From contig CALAQT010000045.1 in NCBI GenBank assembly GCA_937888775.1, forward strand, positions 1 through 14,225: a DNA stretch of 14,225 bases, given 5' to 3'. Numbering within the stretch: position 1 is the first letter of the stretch; each line of letters begins with the position of its first letter. The DNA is from an uncultured Actinomycetes bacterium. GTDB taxonomy: Bacteria > Actinomycetota > Thermoleophilia > Solirubrobacterales > Solirubrobacteraceae. Shown piece by piece: positions 1 through 6,021 of the stretch. A program made the translations under genes and the position numbers. The notes under the pieces were generated by a model. That model was given only the letters and a program-made list of their open reading frames with translations. It ran no database searches and was not told the DNA's origin.

Positions 1-10
1 GGACGTTTCC

Positions 11-33
11 GCGCCCCCGCCCACCGGGGGCGC
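11..33 (+). terminator. GC-rich terminator-like hairpin
   Basis: A perfect 9-bp inverted repeat (GCGCCCCCG / CGGGGGCGC) encloses a 5-nt loop. The following bases are only weakly T-rich, so it is an imperfect intrinsic terminator. It probably ends a gene lying left of the window and isolates the tRNA gene that follows. Confidence 0.55.
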
Positions 34-56
34 GGTCGTTACTGCACGCTCCGGGC

Positions 57-62
57 TAGACT
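57..62 (+). promoter_or_regulatory. Candidate -10 box (TAGACT) for tRNA-Thr
   Basis: TAGACT matches the actinobacterial TAnnnT -10 pattern and ends 15 nt before the first base of the tRNA, a normal leader length for a tRNA precursor. No convincing -35 hexamer is seen at the usual spacing. Confidence 0.35.
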
Positions 63-77
63 GGCGGTCGGAAAGCC

Positions 78-150
78 GCCGACGTAGCTCAGCTGGTAGA
101 GCGCTTCACTCGTAATGAAGGGGTCCCCGGTTCGAGTCCGGGCGTCGGCT
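78..150 (+). tRNA. tRNA-Thr (anticodon CGU)
   Basis: All four arms fold. The acceptor stem pairs GCCGACG (78-84) with CGTCGGC (143-149), and the discriminator base is T150. The D stem is GCTC/GAGC (87-90, 99-102). The anticodon stem CTTCA/TGAAG flanks the loop CTCGTAA, giving anticodon CGT at 111-113, which reads ACG (Thr). The T stem CCCGG/CCGGG flanks the loop TTCGAGT. No CCA is encoded after the discriminator base; TTT follows. There is one variable loop of ordinary length. Such minor Thr isoacceptors are common insertion sites for integrative elements, and the DNA downstream is accessory in character. Confidence 0.96.
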
Positions 151-277
151 TTTAAGCAAAGGCCCTGCTTGTAAGCGGGTTTGGCATTCGTTGTGATGTG
201 CCGGCGACCCTCTTGAGCTGGGGGCTCGAGGTACAAAATGGGTACACGAGGTTTCGGGCAAAGCGGCCTTCCATCAC

Positions 278-317
278 ACCCAGGAGGTCGCGAGTTCGAG
301 TGTCGCTAGCTCCACCA
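278..317 (+). other. Displaced tRNA 3' half, candidate attachment-site remnant
   Basis: This stretch reads like the last part of a tRNA gene: variable region AGGTC, T stem GCGAG (290-294), T loop TTCGAGT (295-301), T stem GTCGC (302-306, one mismatch), acceptor 3' strand TAGCTCC (307-313), discriminator A and an encoded CCA (315-317). The matching 5' acceptor strand GGAGCTA and a D arm are absent upstream, so it is not a whole tRNA. A tRNA 3' end without its 5' half is the usual scar of integration by a tyrosine recombinase. With this orientation, the integrated DNA would lie to the left and the old chromosome to the right. A decayed tRNA pseudogene is the alternative. The source tRNA species cannot be assigned. 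Confidence 0.55.
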
Positions 318-335
318 TTTTGAAGAAGGTCGAAA

Positions 336-381
336 GACGACCCGGTCCGATCTCGTGACGAGGACCGGGGGCGTGTCGTCT
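336..381. other. Long composite hairpin upstream of the methyltransferase
   Basis: CCCGGTCC (341-348) pairs perfectly with GGACCGGG (362-369), and the outer GACGAC (336-341) can pair with GTCGTC (376-381). The 13-nt loop contains TCG/CGA, which can close further. No T-run follows on the plus strand. It falls in the gene-free stretch 151-474, which otherwise holds only the tRNA fragment and a T-arm-like GGGTTCGAGACC near 388-399. Its function is unknown; an operator, a terminator remnant or an element end are possible. Confidence 0.35.
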
Positions 382-465
382 CAACGCGGGTTCGAGACCG
401 GATCGCAGCGCTCCCGGGCACGGGCCGACCTCGGAATTGAGCACGGGTCGATCTGGATCGTGACG

Positions 466-471
466 TAGGAT
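466..471 (+). promoter_or_regulatory. Candidate -10 box (TAGGAT) close to the methyltransferase start
   Basis: TAGGAT fits the TAnnnT pattern and ends 6 nt before the GTG at 478 (3 nt before the GTG at 475), the spacing seen for leaderless actinobacterial transcripts. A TTGAGC lies at 437-442 but is too far upstream for a standard spacer. The TAG inside this box is also an in-frame stop, which limits how far upstream the gene can begin. Confidence 0.35.
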
Positions 472-474
472 GCC

Positions 475-1062
475 GTGGTGTCGCTCGACCCTGCTGCCGC
501 CCCGCTCTATCGAACCGCCCGGGGAACGGCCTACGTCGGCGACTCGCTCGCCGGTATGCAGGAGCACCTCGACGACGAATCGGTCACGCTGTTCATGACG
601 TCGCCGCCGTTCGCGCTGAGCCGCGCGAAGGAGTACGGGAACAAGCAGGAGGCGGAGTATCTCGCGTGGTTCCGAGCGTTCGCCCTCGTGATGTGGGACA
701 AGCTCACCGATGACGGATCGCTCGTCATCGACCTCGGCGGAGCGTGGCGGAAAGGCCGGCCGGTGCGGTCGCTCTACCAGTTCAAGCTCCTGATCAATCT
801 CTGCGAGGGCCTCGGCGAGAGGAGCTTTCACCTCGCGCAGGAGTTCTATTGGCACAATCCCTCGAAGATGCCGCTGCCAGCTCAGTGGGTCAATGTCGAG
901 CGCAGCCGCGTCAAGGACTCCGTTAACGTGATCTGGTGGCTGTCGAAGACTGATCGCCCGAAGGCCGACAACGGCCGGGTGCTGCGGCCGTACTCAAAGG
1001 CGATGGAGCAGCTCCTCGCGCGACAGCGCTACAACGGCGGCTCCCGCCCGGGCGGCGCCTAG
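475..1062 (+). pseudogene. M.PvuII-like N4-cytosine DNA methyltransferase, C-terminally truncated
   Basis: The protein follows the M.PvuII family (class beta, N4-cytosine) from its start: AYVGDSL near residue 19, the catalytic motif TSPPF at 42-46, [11 protein letters not shown] near 81-91, [16 protein letters not shown] near 118-133 and [14 protein letters not shown] at 145-158. In this permuted class the SAM-binding motif I (an FxGxG-type sequence) comes last. Here the protein stops after 195 residues at [11 protein letters not shown], where relatives continue for roughly 100 more residues through motif I. It therefore keeps the catalytic loop but lacks the cofactor site and is probably inactive. 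Starts at GTG 475 and GTG 478 are both possible. No restriction endonuclease gene is adjacent, so it is an orphan, as in many phages and islands. Confidence 0.8.
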
Positions 1063-1233
1063 GCGGACAACCTCCGCAAGCACGTCGACATGATCGGCGT
1101 GCGCCATCCGGAGCTCGAGGGCCGGATTACGCAGGCCCTCGGACTCGGCGTCCAGCGCACGATCGCGGCGCTCCCGAGCGCCACGAGCAGCGGCAAGTCC
1201 GAGCCGAAGAACATCCTGAAGGCCGACAAGTAG
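1063..1233 (+). pseudogene. In-frame coding remnant after the methyltransferase stop
   Basis: Directly after the methyltransferase stop codon the same frame stays open for 56 codons to a TAG at 1231-1233. The translation contains HVDMIGVRHPELEGRITQAL and then a low-complexity Ser/Lys tail. It does not resemble the missing C-terminus of M.PvuII-like enzymes. The helix HVD...PELEGRI..ALGLG faintly recalls the C-terminal helix of catalases, but that is weak. It could be the end of another gene joined by a deletion, or an independent 47-residue ORF from ATG 1090. No ribosome-binding site is clear. Confidence 0.25.
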
Positions 1234-1294
1234 TCAACGGCACTCTTCCGTGGCGGGCGGGGTCGTCCGCCACGGAGGCCGCCGGCCGACCGTC

Positions 1295-2089
1295 ATGAAT
1301 CATCCATCACAGAACGGCGCCGCCAGGCTCGAACCGCTTGAAGCGGAGGTTCTTGCCGCGTTCACGGCACACGGATCAATGACCGACCAAGCCCTCGAGC
1401 AGGTTACGGGCAAGTCGATTCGGTCAGTGAGCCCGCGACGTCGAAAGCTGGCCGACAAGGGGTACCTTGAGGAGGTCGGCAAAGCGAAGACCGCGCCGGG
1501 GAAGCAGGCGACGGTCTGGGGCGTTGTGCCGGAAGAACGCGTCGAGGAGGTTCGCGAGAAGAACAAGAACCGCCAGCCGCGCAAAAAGGACATTCGTAAG
1601 CTTCCCCTCGACAAGAAGCTTGAGATCATCAGACAGCTGCTCGACGACCCTGCTGTCAACGGAGCCGCTAAGGGGCAGCACGGCCGCGCATGGAGCAAGG
1701 TACGTGGGCGTGTTCACGACCGGCGCGGACAGCGCGAACGCGAGCGGCCCGAGCTGAACGCTCAGATCCGCGAAGCCGAACGCAAGGACTCCCCGATTGT
1801 CGAGTTCTTGAAGCTCAAACGCCTCGTCAAGGACGCGACCGAAACCGTACGCGCTGTCGATCGGTTCGTCGCGGAGGATCTTGAACGTCGTGACGCGAAT
1901 TGGGGCAAGCATATTTCTGTGCCGCAGTGGCCCGAAGTCGTCGACTCCCTCACCGACCTCGCGGCAATCACCGACTCGACTCTCGCCTCGATCCGCGAAG
2001 TGATGGGAGTGCTCGGGGACGATGTCATCGAGGGCGAGGCCATAGATGTCGAAGAGATCTTTGAACTGCCCGAAGGTGGCCGCCGCTAG
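1295..2089 (+). CDS. Winged-helix DNA-binding protein of phage or plasmid type
   Basis: From ATG 1295 the product is 264 residues. Roughly residues 10-75 look like a winged helix: a helix over EPLEAEVLAAF, a second over MTDQALEQVTG, a recognition-helix-like SIRSVSPRRRKLADKGYL, and a wing ending in ATVWGVV. This layout is typical of small phage and plasmid wHTH proteins that sense or package DNA. The rest is rich in charged residues, with probable coiled-coil helices (KRLVKDATETVRAVDRFVAE), and ends in an acidic tail. The frame extends up to GTG 1250, but ATG 1295 gives a better domain start; GGAGG at 1274-1278 is a little far for either. No enzyme motif is seen. It lies between the broken methyltransferase and intron A, 88 bp before the latter's 3' end. 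The function is not recognised beyond DNA binding. Confidence 0.6.
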   Translation: MNHPSQNGAARLEPLEAEVLAAFTAHGSMTDQALEQVTGKSIRSVSPRRRKLADKGYLEEVGKAKTAPGKQATVWGVVPEERVEEVREKNKNRQPRKKDIRKLPLDKKLEIIRQLLDDPAVNGAAKGQHGRAWSKVRGRVHDRRGQRERERPELNAQIREAERKDSPIVEFLKLKRLVKDATETVRAVDRFVAEDLERRDANWGKHISVPQWPEVVDSLTDLAAITDSTLASIREVMGVLGDDVIEGEAIDVEEIFELPEGGRR

Positions 2090-2180
2090 AACAACGGCGA
2101 CGCCCCTCGAGGTCAACCAAGCTGGACGGCTGAGAGTGCCCGACTACGGTCCGCCACCGTATCCGTCTAGACAGGGATTG

Positions 2181-2247
2181 GGTAGGCGCCGGGCTCACCC
2201 CGGCGCCCCCCACACCACCGGACGTGCGGGTCCGCATCCGGCGGTTC
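2181..2247 (-). ncRNA. Domains V and VI of intron A
   Basis: On the minus strand, domain V begins GAACCGCCGGATGCGG near 2247 and returns through CCGCACGTCCGGTGGTG, forming a two-part stem with an internal bulge. Domain VI follows as a perfect 9-bp stem, GGCGCCGGG/CCCGGCGCC (2185-2207). The tail CCTACCCAAT then carries the presumed 3' splice site. This is the catalytic core and branch region of the ribozyme. The RT reading frame overlaps it. Confidence 0.8.
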
Positions 2248-3589
2248 GCGTCGCGTCCCGGAAGCGACGGTAGGGTCCGGTGAATCCTTGCAGGCCAAGG
2301 TCGGCCCAGTAGGCGTTTGGCAGGGCGTAGCAGAGGATCCAGGAGCCCGCGATCCGCCAGTATCCCTTGCGAGAGGACGCCCACTGTCGGGCGTTCAGCT
2401 CGTTGATATCCAGCGCCCGCAGGTTGCGTCGCCGCGTGCGGGGACGCTTCCATTCCTTCCACCGGACCTGCCGCAGCCGTCTTCTGAGCCACTCGTCGAG
2501 CTCCTCAAACGGCGAGGGCGTGTCGGCCAGCCGGTAGTAGGCCGTCCAGCCGACGGTGAAGCGGTTGATCTCCTCGATCCGCCGCTCCATCGAGACGCCC
2601 CATCGGCGCGAGGTCAGCTGCCTGAGGCGATCCTTGGCCCGCTTGCGGGCCTTCGGGTCGATCCGGACTTTGACCTGCCCACTGCGGACGAAGAAGCCGA
2701 ACCCCAGCAGGGGCCGGCGGATCGCCCGGTCAACCACCGACTTTTGGCGGTTGACCCTGAGCTTGAGGTGCTGTTCGACGTAGTGCGTGATGCTCGCCAT
2801 GACCCGCTCGCCCGCCCGCCGGCTGTGGACGTAGATCCGTCCGTCGTCGGCGAAGCGCACGAAGTGGTGTCCGCGGCGGTCCAGCTCCCAGTCGAGGTCG
2901 TCGAGCATGACGTTCGAGAGCAGCGGCGAGAGCGGAGAGCCCTGAGGGGTCCCCTCCTCCGTCGCATGCACCAGCCCGCCATCCATGACACCCGCTTCCA
3001 GGTAGCGCCGGATCAGCCCGAGCACCCGCTTGTCATGCACCCGTCTCGCGACCCTGGCCATCAGTGCGTCGTGCTGAACCCGATCGAAAAATTGGTCGAG
3101 ATCAAAATCGGCGCACCACGCCGCGCCATCGGAGATGAACTGGCGTGCCCGCTCGACAGCGTGATGCTGCGAGCGCCCCGGCCGAAAGCCGAAGCTATGG
3201 GGATGGAACAGCGGGTCGAAGATGGGCGTGAGCACCTGCGCGATGGCCTGGCAGATCAACCGATCTACCGCAGCCGGCACCCCCAGCTTCCGCAGACCAC
3301 CCGAGGGCTTGGGGATCATCACCCTGCGGACGGGCTGCGGCCGGTAGGTGCCCGCGTCAAGCTCTGAGCGGACCCGCGGCCAGTGGTCATGCAACCACGG
3401 CCGAAGCTCCTTGGTGCTCATCCCGTCGATGCCAGCGGCACCGGCGTTCCGCTCGACGCGTCTGAGCGCCTCAGCGAGATTCCCGCGGGCTAGGAACTGC
3501 TCCCACAGGCCCGCCTCGGCGGGGTGAGCGGCGGTGTCGTCCGGCGCCGGATCGCTGCTGCGCTCTGGCGAGGGACCCTCAGGCTTCAC
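2195..3589 (-). CDS. ltrA: Group II intron reverse transcriptase/maturase (intron A)
   Basis: This 464-residue intron-encoded protein would splice its host intron and copy it at new sites. The RT fingers begin near residue 43 (RRVERNAGAAGIDG). The palm follows, with DFDLDQFFD at 161-169, PQGSPLSPLLSN at 215-226 and the active site FADD at 246-249, where most relatives have YADD; both aspartates are kept. The maturase (X/GIIM) region is marked by KEWKRPRTRRRN near 378-389. No HNH endonuclease domain follows, so mobility would rely on single-stranded or structured targets. The start is GTG at 3587-3589, preceded by GGACCGAGG. The frame does not stop before domain V: roughly the last 17 codons (2195-2247) are the RNA of domains V and VI, which may be readthrough of a lost stop. 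Confidence 0.93.
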   Translation of the reverse strand: MKPEGPSPERSSDPAPDDTAAHPAEAGLWEQFLARGNLAEALRRVERNAGAAGIDGMSTKELRPWLHDHWPRVRSELDAGTYRPQPVRRVMIPKPSGGLRKLGVPAAVDRLICQAIAQVLTPIFDPLFHPHSFGFRPGRSQHHAVERARQFISDGAAWCADFDLDQFFDRVQHDALMARVARRVHDKRVLGLIRRYLEAGVMDGGLVHATEEGTPQGSPLSPLLSNVMLDDLDWELDRRGHHFVRFADDGRIYVHSRRAGERVMASITHYVEQHLKLRVNRQKSVVDRAIRRPLLGFGFFVRSGQVKVRIDPKARKRAKDRLRQLTSRRWGVSMERRIEEINRFTVGWTAYYRLADTPSPFEELDEWLRRRLRQVRWKEWKRPRTRRRNLRALDINELNARQWASSRKGYWRIAGSWILCYALPNAYWADLGLQGFTGPYRRFRDATRTAGCGPARPVVWGAPG

Positions 3590-4132
3590 CCTCGGTCCTT
3601 CCCGTCCAGGCCCCTAAAGGGGTTGGCTGCGGTCAACGCAACGATCACGAGCACGAACGTCTTGGCGCTCGGCTTCGCGTTCGGCCCTTCCCGGCGACCT
3701 GCGACCCCGCCGGTAGTATGGCCTCTGCTGACTTCTCCACAGCGAACGGCGCCCTCACGGACGCCGCCGTCCCGCACCACCCAACGAGCGCGCCCAAAGG
3801 CGCGGATGGGCATCCTGGGACGCCCGTGGAGACCTCCCCGAATAAGACCAACGGCCTTCCCCGCGCACCCATCGCGTCTACGTGACGGCCCCTTGATGGA
3901 CATCGGGCTTCGCCATGCCGAGCCAGCTCGCCCGGACCGCCCCGCCTTATACGCGCAGCCCGCCCGATCCCAAACGATCGTGACGCGCCATGTGTTCCTA
4001 GGGTCGCGGTTTCGCCTCCGGCTTCCTTCCCACCCCGCCTCACGACGACGCAGTTGCCATTGGCTTGTGGTTGGTGCCATCAACCTCCACAGGGGACTTT
4101 CACCCCCGAGTCGTTGGTCATGTCGGGCGTAC
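3590..4132 (-). ncRNA. 5' ribozyme region (domains I-III) of intron A
   Basis: These 543 bases hold no gene. They contain group II domain I landmarks on the minus strand: the 5' end GTACGCCCGACATGACC, the hairpin GGGGGTGAAAGTCCCC, a GTTGATGGCACCAACC stem, GGAAGCCGGAGGCGAAACCG, and GCGTATAAGGCGGGGCGGTCC. Its length is suitable for a complete set of 5' domains. EBS/IBS pairings were not resolved. The change GUGYG to GUACG at the 5' splice site is noted. Confidence 0.75.
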
Positions 4133-4133
4133 T

Positions 4134-4203
4134 CGGGTAGCCAGGGGCGGTTGCCCGCCCCCAGCTCCCACAGAACCGTGCTTGCGCTGTTCGCACACGG
4201 CTC
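4134..4203 (-). ncRNA. Domains V and VI of intron B
   Basis: Domain V (4203 to 4173, minus strand) starts GAGCCGTG, carries the AGC triad at its second to fourth bases, has a TGCG...CGCA upper stem and an AG bulge, and closes with CACGGTTC. Domain VI follows as a 12-bp stem, AGCTGGGGGCGG/CCGCCCCTGGCT, with two G-U pairs and a GNRA loop (GCAA). ACCCGA then leads into the junction with intron A. About 50 nt separate domain V from the stop of the RT gene, the normal arrangement. Confidence 0.88.
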
Positions 4204-4254
4204 CTCGGGACGACGGGTTGTGAACCCCGCCGCCGGCCGGTTTGCGACCTCGAA

Positions 4255-5817
4255 TCATCCCCCTAGCGCCAGTTGTGGCGGGTCGGGGACGACGATGTGC
4301 TGGTGCGCGCGGCGGTGTAGGTCGACCAGGGCCACGAGCCCGCGTTCCCTGAAGAACGCTCTGTTCAGACCGTGGTCCACGGCCGGGGTGTGGCTCAGCG
4401 CCCACCAGGACTTGCGCCCCGCATAGACCTGCCGCCACGCCGACCGCCGGGGAACGCCCAGCTTGACGAGTTTGCGCGCGATTGTTCGTTTGCGTTTCCA
4501 GTGGTGCAGCACGATCGCGCGGAGTCGACGCCTGATGTGGGCGTCGAGCGCACGCAACACGAACTGCTCACTGGCCGAGGCAATCCCGAAGAACCCGTGC
4601 CACCCGCGCAGCCACGCGTTGATCCGGAGGACGCAACTCTCAAGAGTGCCTCCCCACTGTCTCGGCGTCAGCTGCCGGATCCGCTCCATGGCTAAGCGCT
4701 TAGTGCGCTCTGAGAGCAGGACCTCCACGGTCCCGGCCTGCGGGTCTAACCGCAGCCGGAAACCGAGGAAGTGGCGATCATCGGGACGAGCGACAGCAGA
4801 CTTGGCTTGGTTCACTCTGAGGCGCAAGCGCCCCTCGATGAACGTCGTCAAGCTGTCCATCACCCGCTGCCCGGCCCGTTCGCTTCGCACGTAGACGTTG
4901 CCGTCGTCGGCATAGCGGACGAACCGGTGGCCACGCCGGTCAAGCTCCCAATCGAGCTCGTCCAGCACGACGTTGGACAACAACGGTGAGAGCGGCGAGC
5001 CTTGCGGCACGCCCTCCTCGGTGCTGATCACAACCCCGTCCGGCATCACGACCTTGGCCTTGAGCATCCTCCCGATCAGCACGAGCAGCCGCCGATCGCT
5101 CACTCGCTCAGCGAGCTTGGCGGTCAGCCGCTGGTGGCAGACGAGATCGAAGAACTTCTCCAAATCAAGATCCACCACCCACCCGTAACCGTCCTCGAGA
5201 TGCTGTTTGGCTTCGGCCACCGCCGTGTGGCAGCTTCGGCCAGGTCGAAATCCGTGGCTTGAGGGATGGAACGTCGGCTCCCACAGCGGTTCGAGCACCT
5301 GCCGCACGGCCTCACAGACCACCCTGTCGACCACGTCGGGAATCCCGAGTCCGCGCTGCCCGCCTCCCGCCTTGGGAATGTACGCCCGGCGAATCTCACC
5401 GGGTCGATACGTCCCTGCCAGCAGGTCGGCTTGCAGCCGTGGCAGCACGACCGGCCACTGCGCAAGCAGCGCCTCGATCGTCTGCCCATCCGGACCGGGA
5501 GCGCCCTTGTTCGACGCCACCTTCAACAACGCACCCGTCAATCGATACGCAACCTCCTCCATCGTCGCCGACGCTGCCGTCTTCGCATTGACGATCGCCT
5601 TCGGCACCCCCGCCCGGACGGCCCCAAGCCGGTCCCGAGTCGCCTTGCGGGTGGCCCCTTTCGGGTTTTCTGCTGTCGCGATCGGCAGTCCGAGCTGCAA
5701 CGCCGTTTGTTCGACCGGGACCGCCTTCCCTTGCCCACCGGAACTCGACCCGGCGTGCTCAGCGGGCGTTACCCCGCCTTCCAGTAGTACGCGGTCCTCC
5801 GACTTCTGCTGGGCCAT
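4255..5817 (-). CDS. ltrA: Group II intron reverse transcriptase/maturase (intron B)
   Basis: This 520-residue intron-encoded protein is clearly different from that of intron A. About 90 N-terminal residues (many Ala, Gly, Thr) precede the RT domain, which opens near KVASNKGAPGPDG (99-111). The palm shows VDLDLEKFFD near 215-224, EEGVPQGSPLSPLLSN at 267-282 and an intact YADD at 302-305. The maturase region includes LHHWKRKRTIARKL near 437-450. No HNH endonuclease domain is present. ATG 5815-5817 is preceded by GGACGAAGG at good spacing. The protein is intact although its RNA is shortened, so it could still act in trans on a related intact intron. Confidence 0.93.
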   Translation of the reverse strand: MAQQKSEDRVLLEGGVTPAEHAGSSSGGQGKAVPVEQTALQLGLPIATAENPKGATRKATRDRLGAVRAGVPKAIVNAKTAASATMEEVAYRLTGALLKVASNKGAPGPDGQTIEALLAQWPVVLPRLQADLLAGTYRPGEIRRAYIPKAGGGQRGLGIPDVVDRVVCEAVRQVLEPLWEPTFHPSSHGFRPGRSCHTAVAEAKQHLEDGYGWVVDLDLEKFFDLVCHQRLTAKLAERVSDRRLLVLIGRMLKAKVVMPDGVVISTEEGVPQGSPLSPLLSNVVLDELDWELDRRGHRFVRYADDGNVYVRSERAGQRVMDSLTTFIEGRLRLRVNQAKSAVARPDDRHFLGFRLRLDPQAGTVEVLLSERTKRLAMERIRQLTPRQWGGTLESCVLRINAWLRGWHGFFGIASASEQFVLRALDAHIRRRLRAIVLHHWKRKRTIARKLVKLGVPRRSAWRQVYAGRKSWWALSHTPAVDHGLNRAFFRERGLVALVDLHRRAHQHIVVPDPPQLALGG

Positions 5818-5930
5818 CAGCCTTCGTCCTCTCGTTCTCCGGCCTACCGGCCAACCTCGCCGGGACCCAGCAGATCTCCCGGGGTAAGACGCTGAGATTT
5901 CGCCGTGATCGCGTCGCCAATACGCCCTCC
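5818..5930 (-). ncRNA. Remaining 5' RNA of intron B
   Basis: About 113 bases between the RT start and the permease remnant. On the minus strand AATCTC can pair with GGGAGATC, GCGT/ACGC forms a small stem, and GGTTGGCC/GGCCGGAG lies near the RT start. This could be the end of the 5' domains and the entry to domain IV. The large domain I is absent. The left limit is the RT start; the right limit is a guess. Confidence 0.4.
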
Positions 5931-5940
5931 AGTACCGAGC

Positions 5941-6021
5941 TTTGGAAGCGGAGTCATCGCGCTGTCCCTCGGCCTGGCAGTGTTCGCGCGCAGCTGGCGG
6001 ACGGCGGCGGGCATGATCTGA
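5941..6021 (+). pseudogene. C-terminal stub of an ABC-2 polysaccharide export permease (Wzm-like)
   Basis: In the frame ending at TGA 6019-6021, the translation is a hydrophobic helix followed by a short basic tail (VIALSLGLAVFARSWRTAAG), as at the C-terminus of Wzm-type ABC-2 permeases. Its stop overlaps the ATG of the ABC ATPase by one base (TGATG), the tight coupling usual for permease/ATPase pairs. The frame is open only back to 5896, where it runs into intron B RNA. The other roughly 230 residues of a permease are nowhere in the window. Identification rests on hydrophobicity and context, not on a specific motif. Confidence 0.45.

Larger units (their letters stand above)
2177..4132 (-). 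mobile_element. Group II intron A, apparently full length, in tandem with intron B
   Basis: Read on the minus strand, the element opens at 4132 with GTACG (consensus GUGYG) and runs through a domain I-like region containing GGGGGTGAAAGTCCCC (about 4092-4107), CCGCGACCCTAGG and GCGTATAAGGCGGGGCGGTC. It then encodes an RT/maturase and ends with a domain V hairpin and a GC-rich domain VI hairpin. The 3' end is placed at CCTACCCAAT, about 2177. The total is about 1.96 kb. Its 5' end touches the 3' end of intron B with no exon between them. The 3' flank (2090-2176) shows no recognisable gene. The exact ends are inferred from consensus features and may be off by a few nucleotides. Confidence 0.8.
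4133..5930 (-). mobile_element. Group II intron B, probably 5'-truncated
   Basis: The intron has an RT/maturase gene, then a well-formed domain V and domain VI, and ends CTACCCGA at 4133, directly against intron A. Upstream of the reading frame only about 110-130 nt looks like intron RNA (ATCTCAGCG...GGGAGATC can pair, near 5870-5900). Beyond that, the sequence reads as the tail of an ABC permease on the other strand. A complete intron of this kind needs several hundred nucleotides of domain I, and no GUGYG-type 5' end is found, so the 5' end appears lost. The right boundary is uncertain within about 5905-5945. Confidence 0.7.

Noticed and set aside
39..236. Minus-strand ORF containing RTRTGDPFITSEALYQLSYVG
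   Set aside because: This peptide is the well-known false translation of the reverse strand of a tRNA gene; it lies over tRNA-Thr.
2288..3367. 359-codon plus-strand ORF opposite the intron A maturase
   Set aside because: Antisense shadow of a high-GC RT gene. It has no recognisable fold, and the opposite strand carries all the RT motifs.
3524..4426. 300-codon plus-strand ORF over the intron A RNA and the intron junction
   Set aside because: It overlaps ribozyme domains and the end of a second RT gene; its low-complexity Pro/Arg/Ser composition is typical of shadow frames.
2195..5817. Diversity-generating retroelement, retron or CRISPR-associated RT
   Set aside because: Both RTs have maturase domains and are followed by domain V-VI hairpins. 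No template/variable repeat, msr/msd or cas gene was seen.
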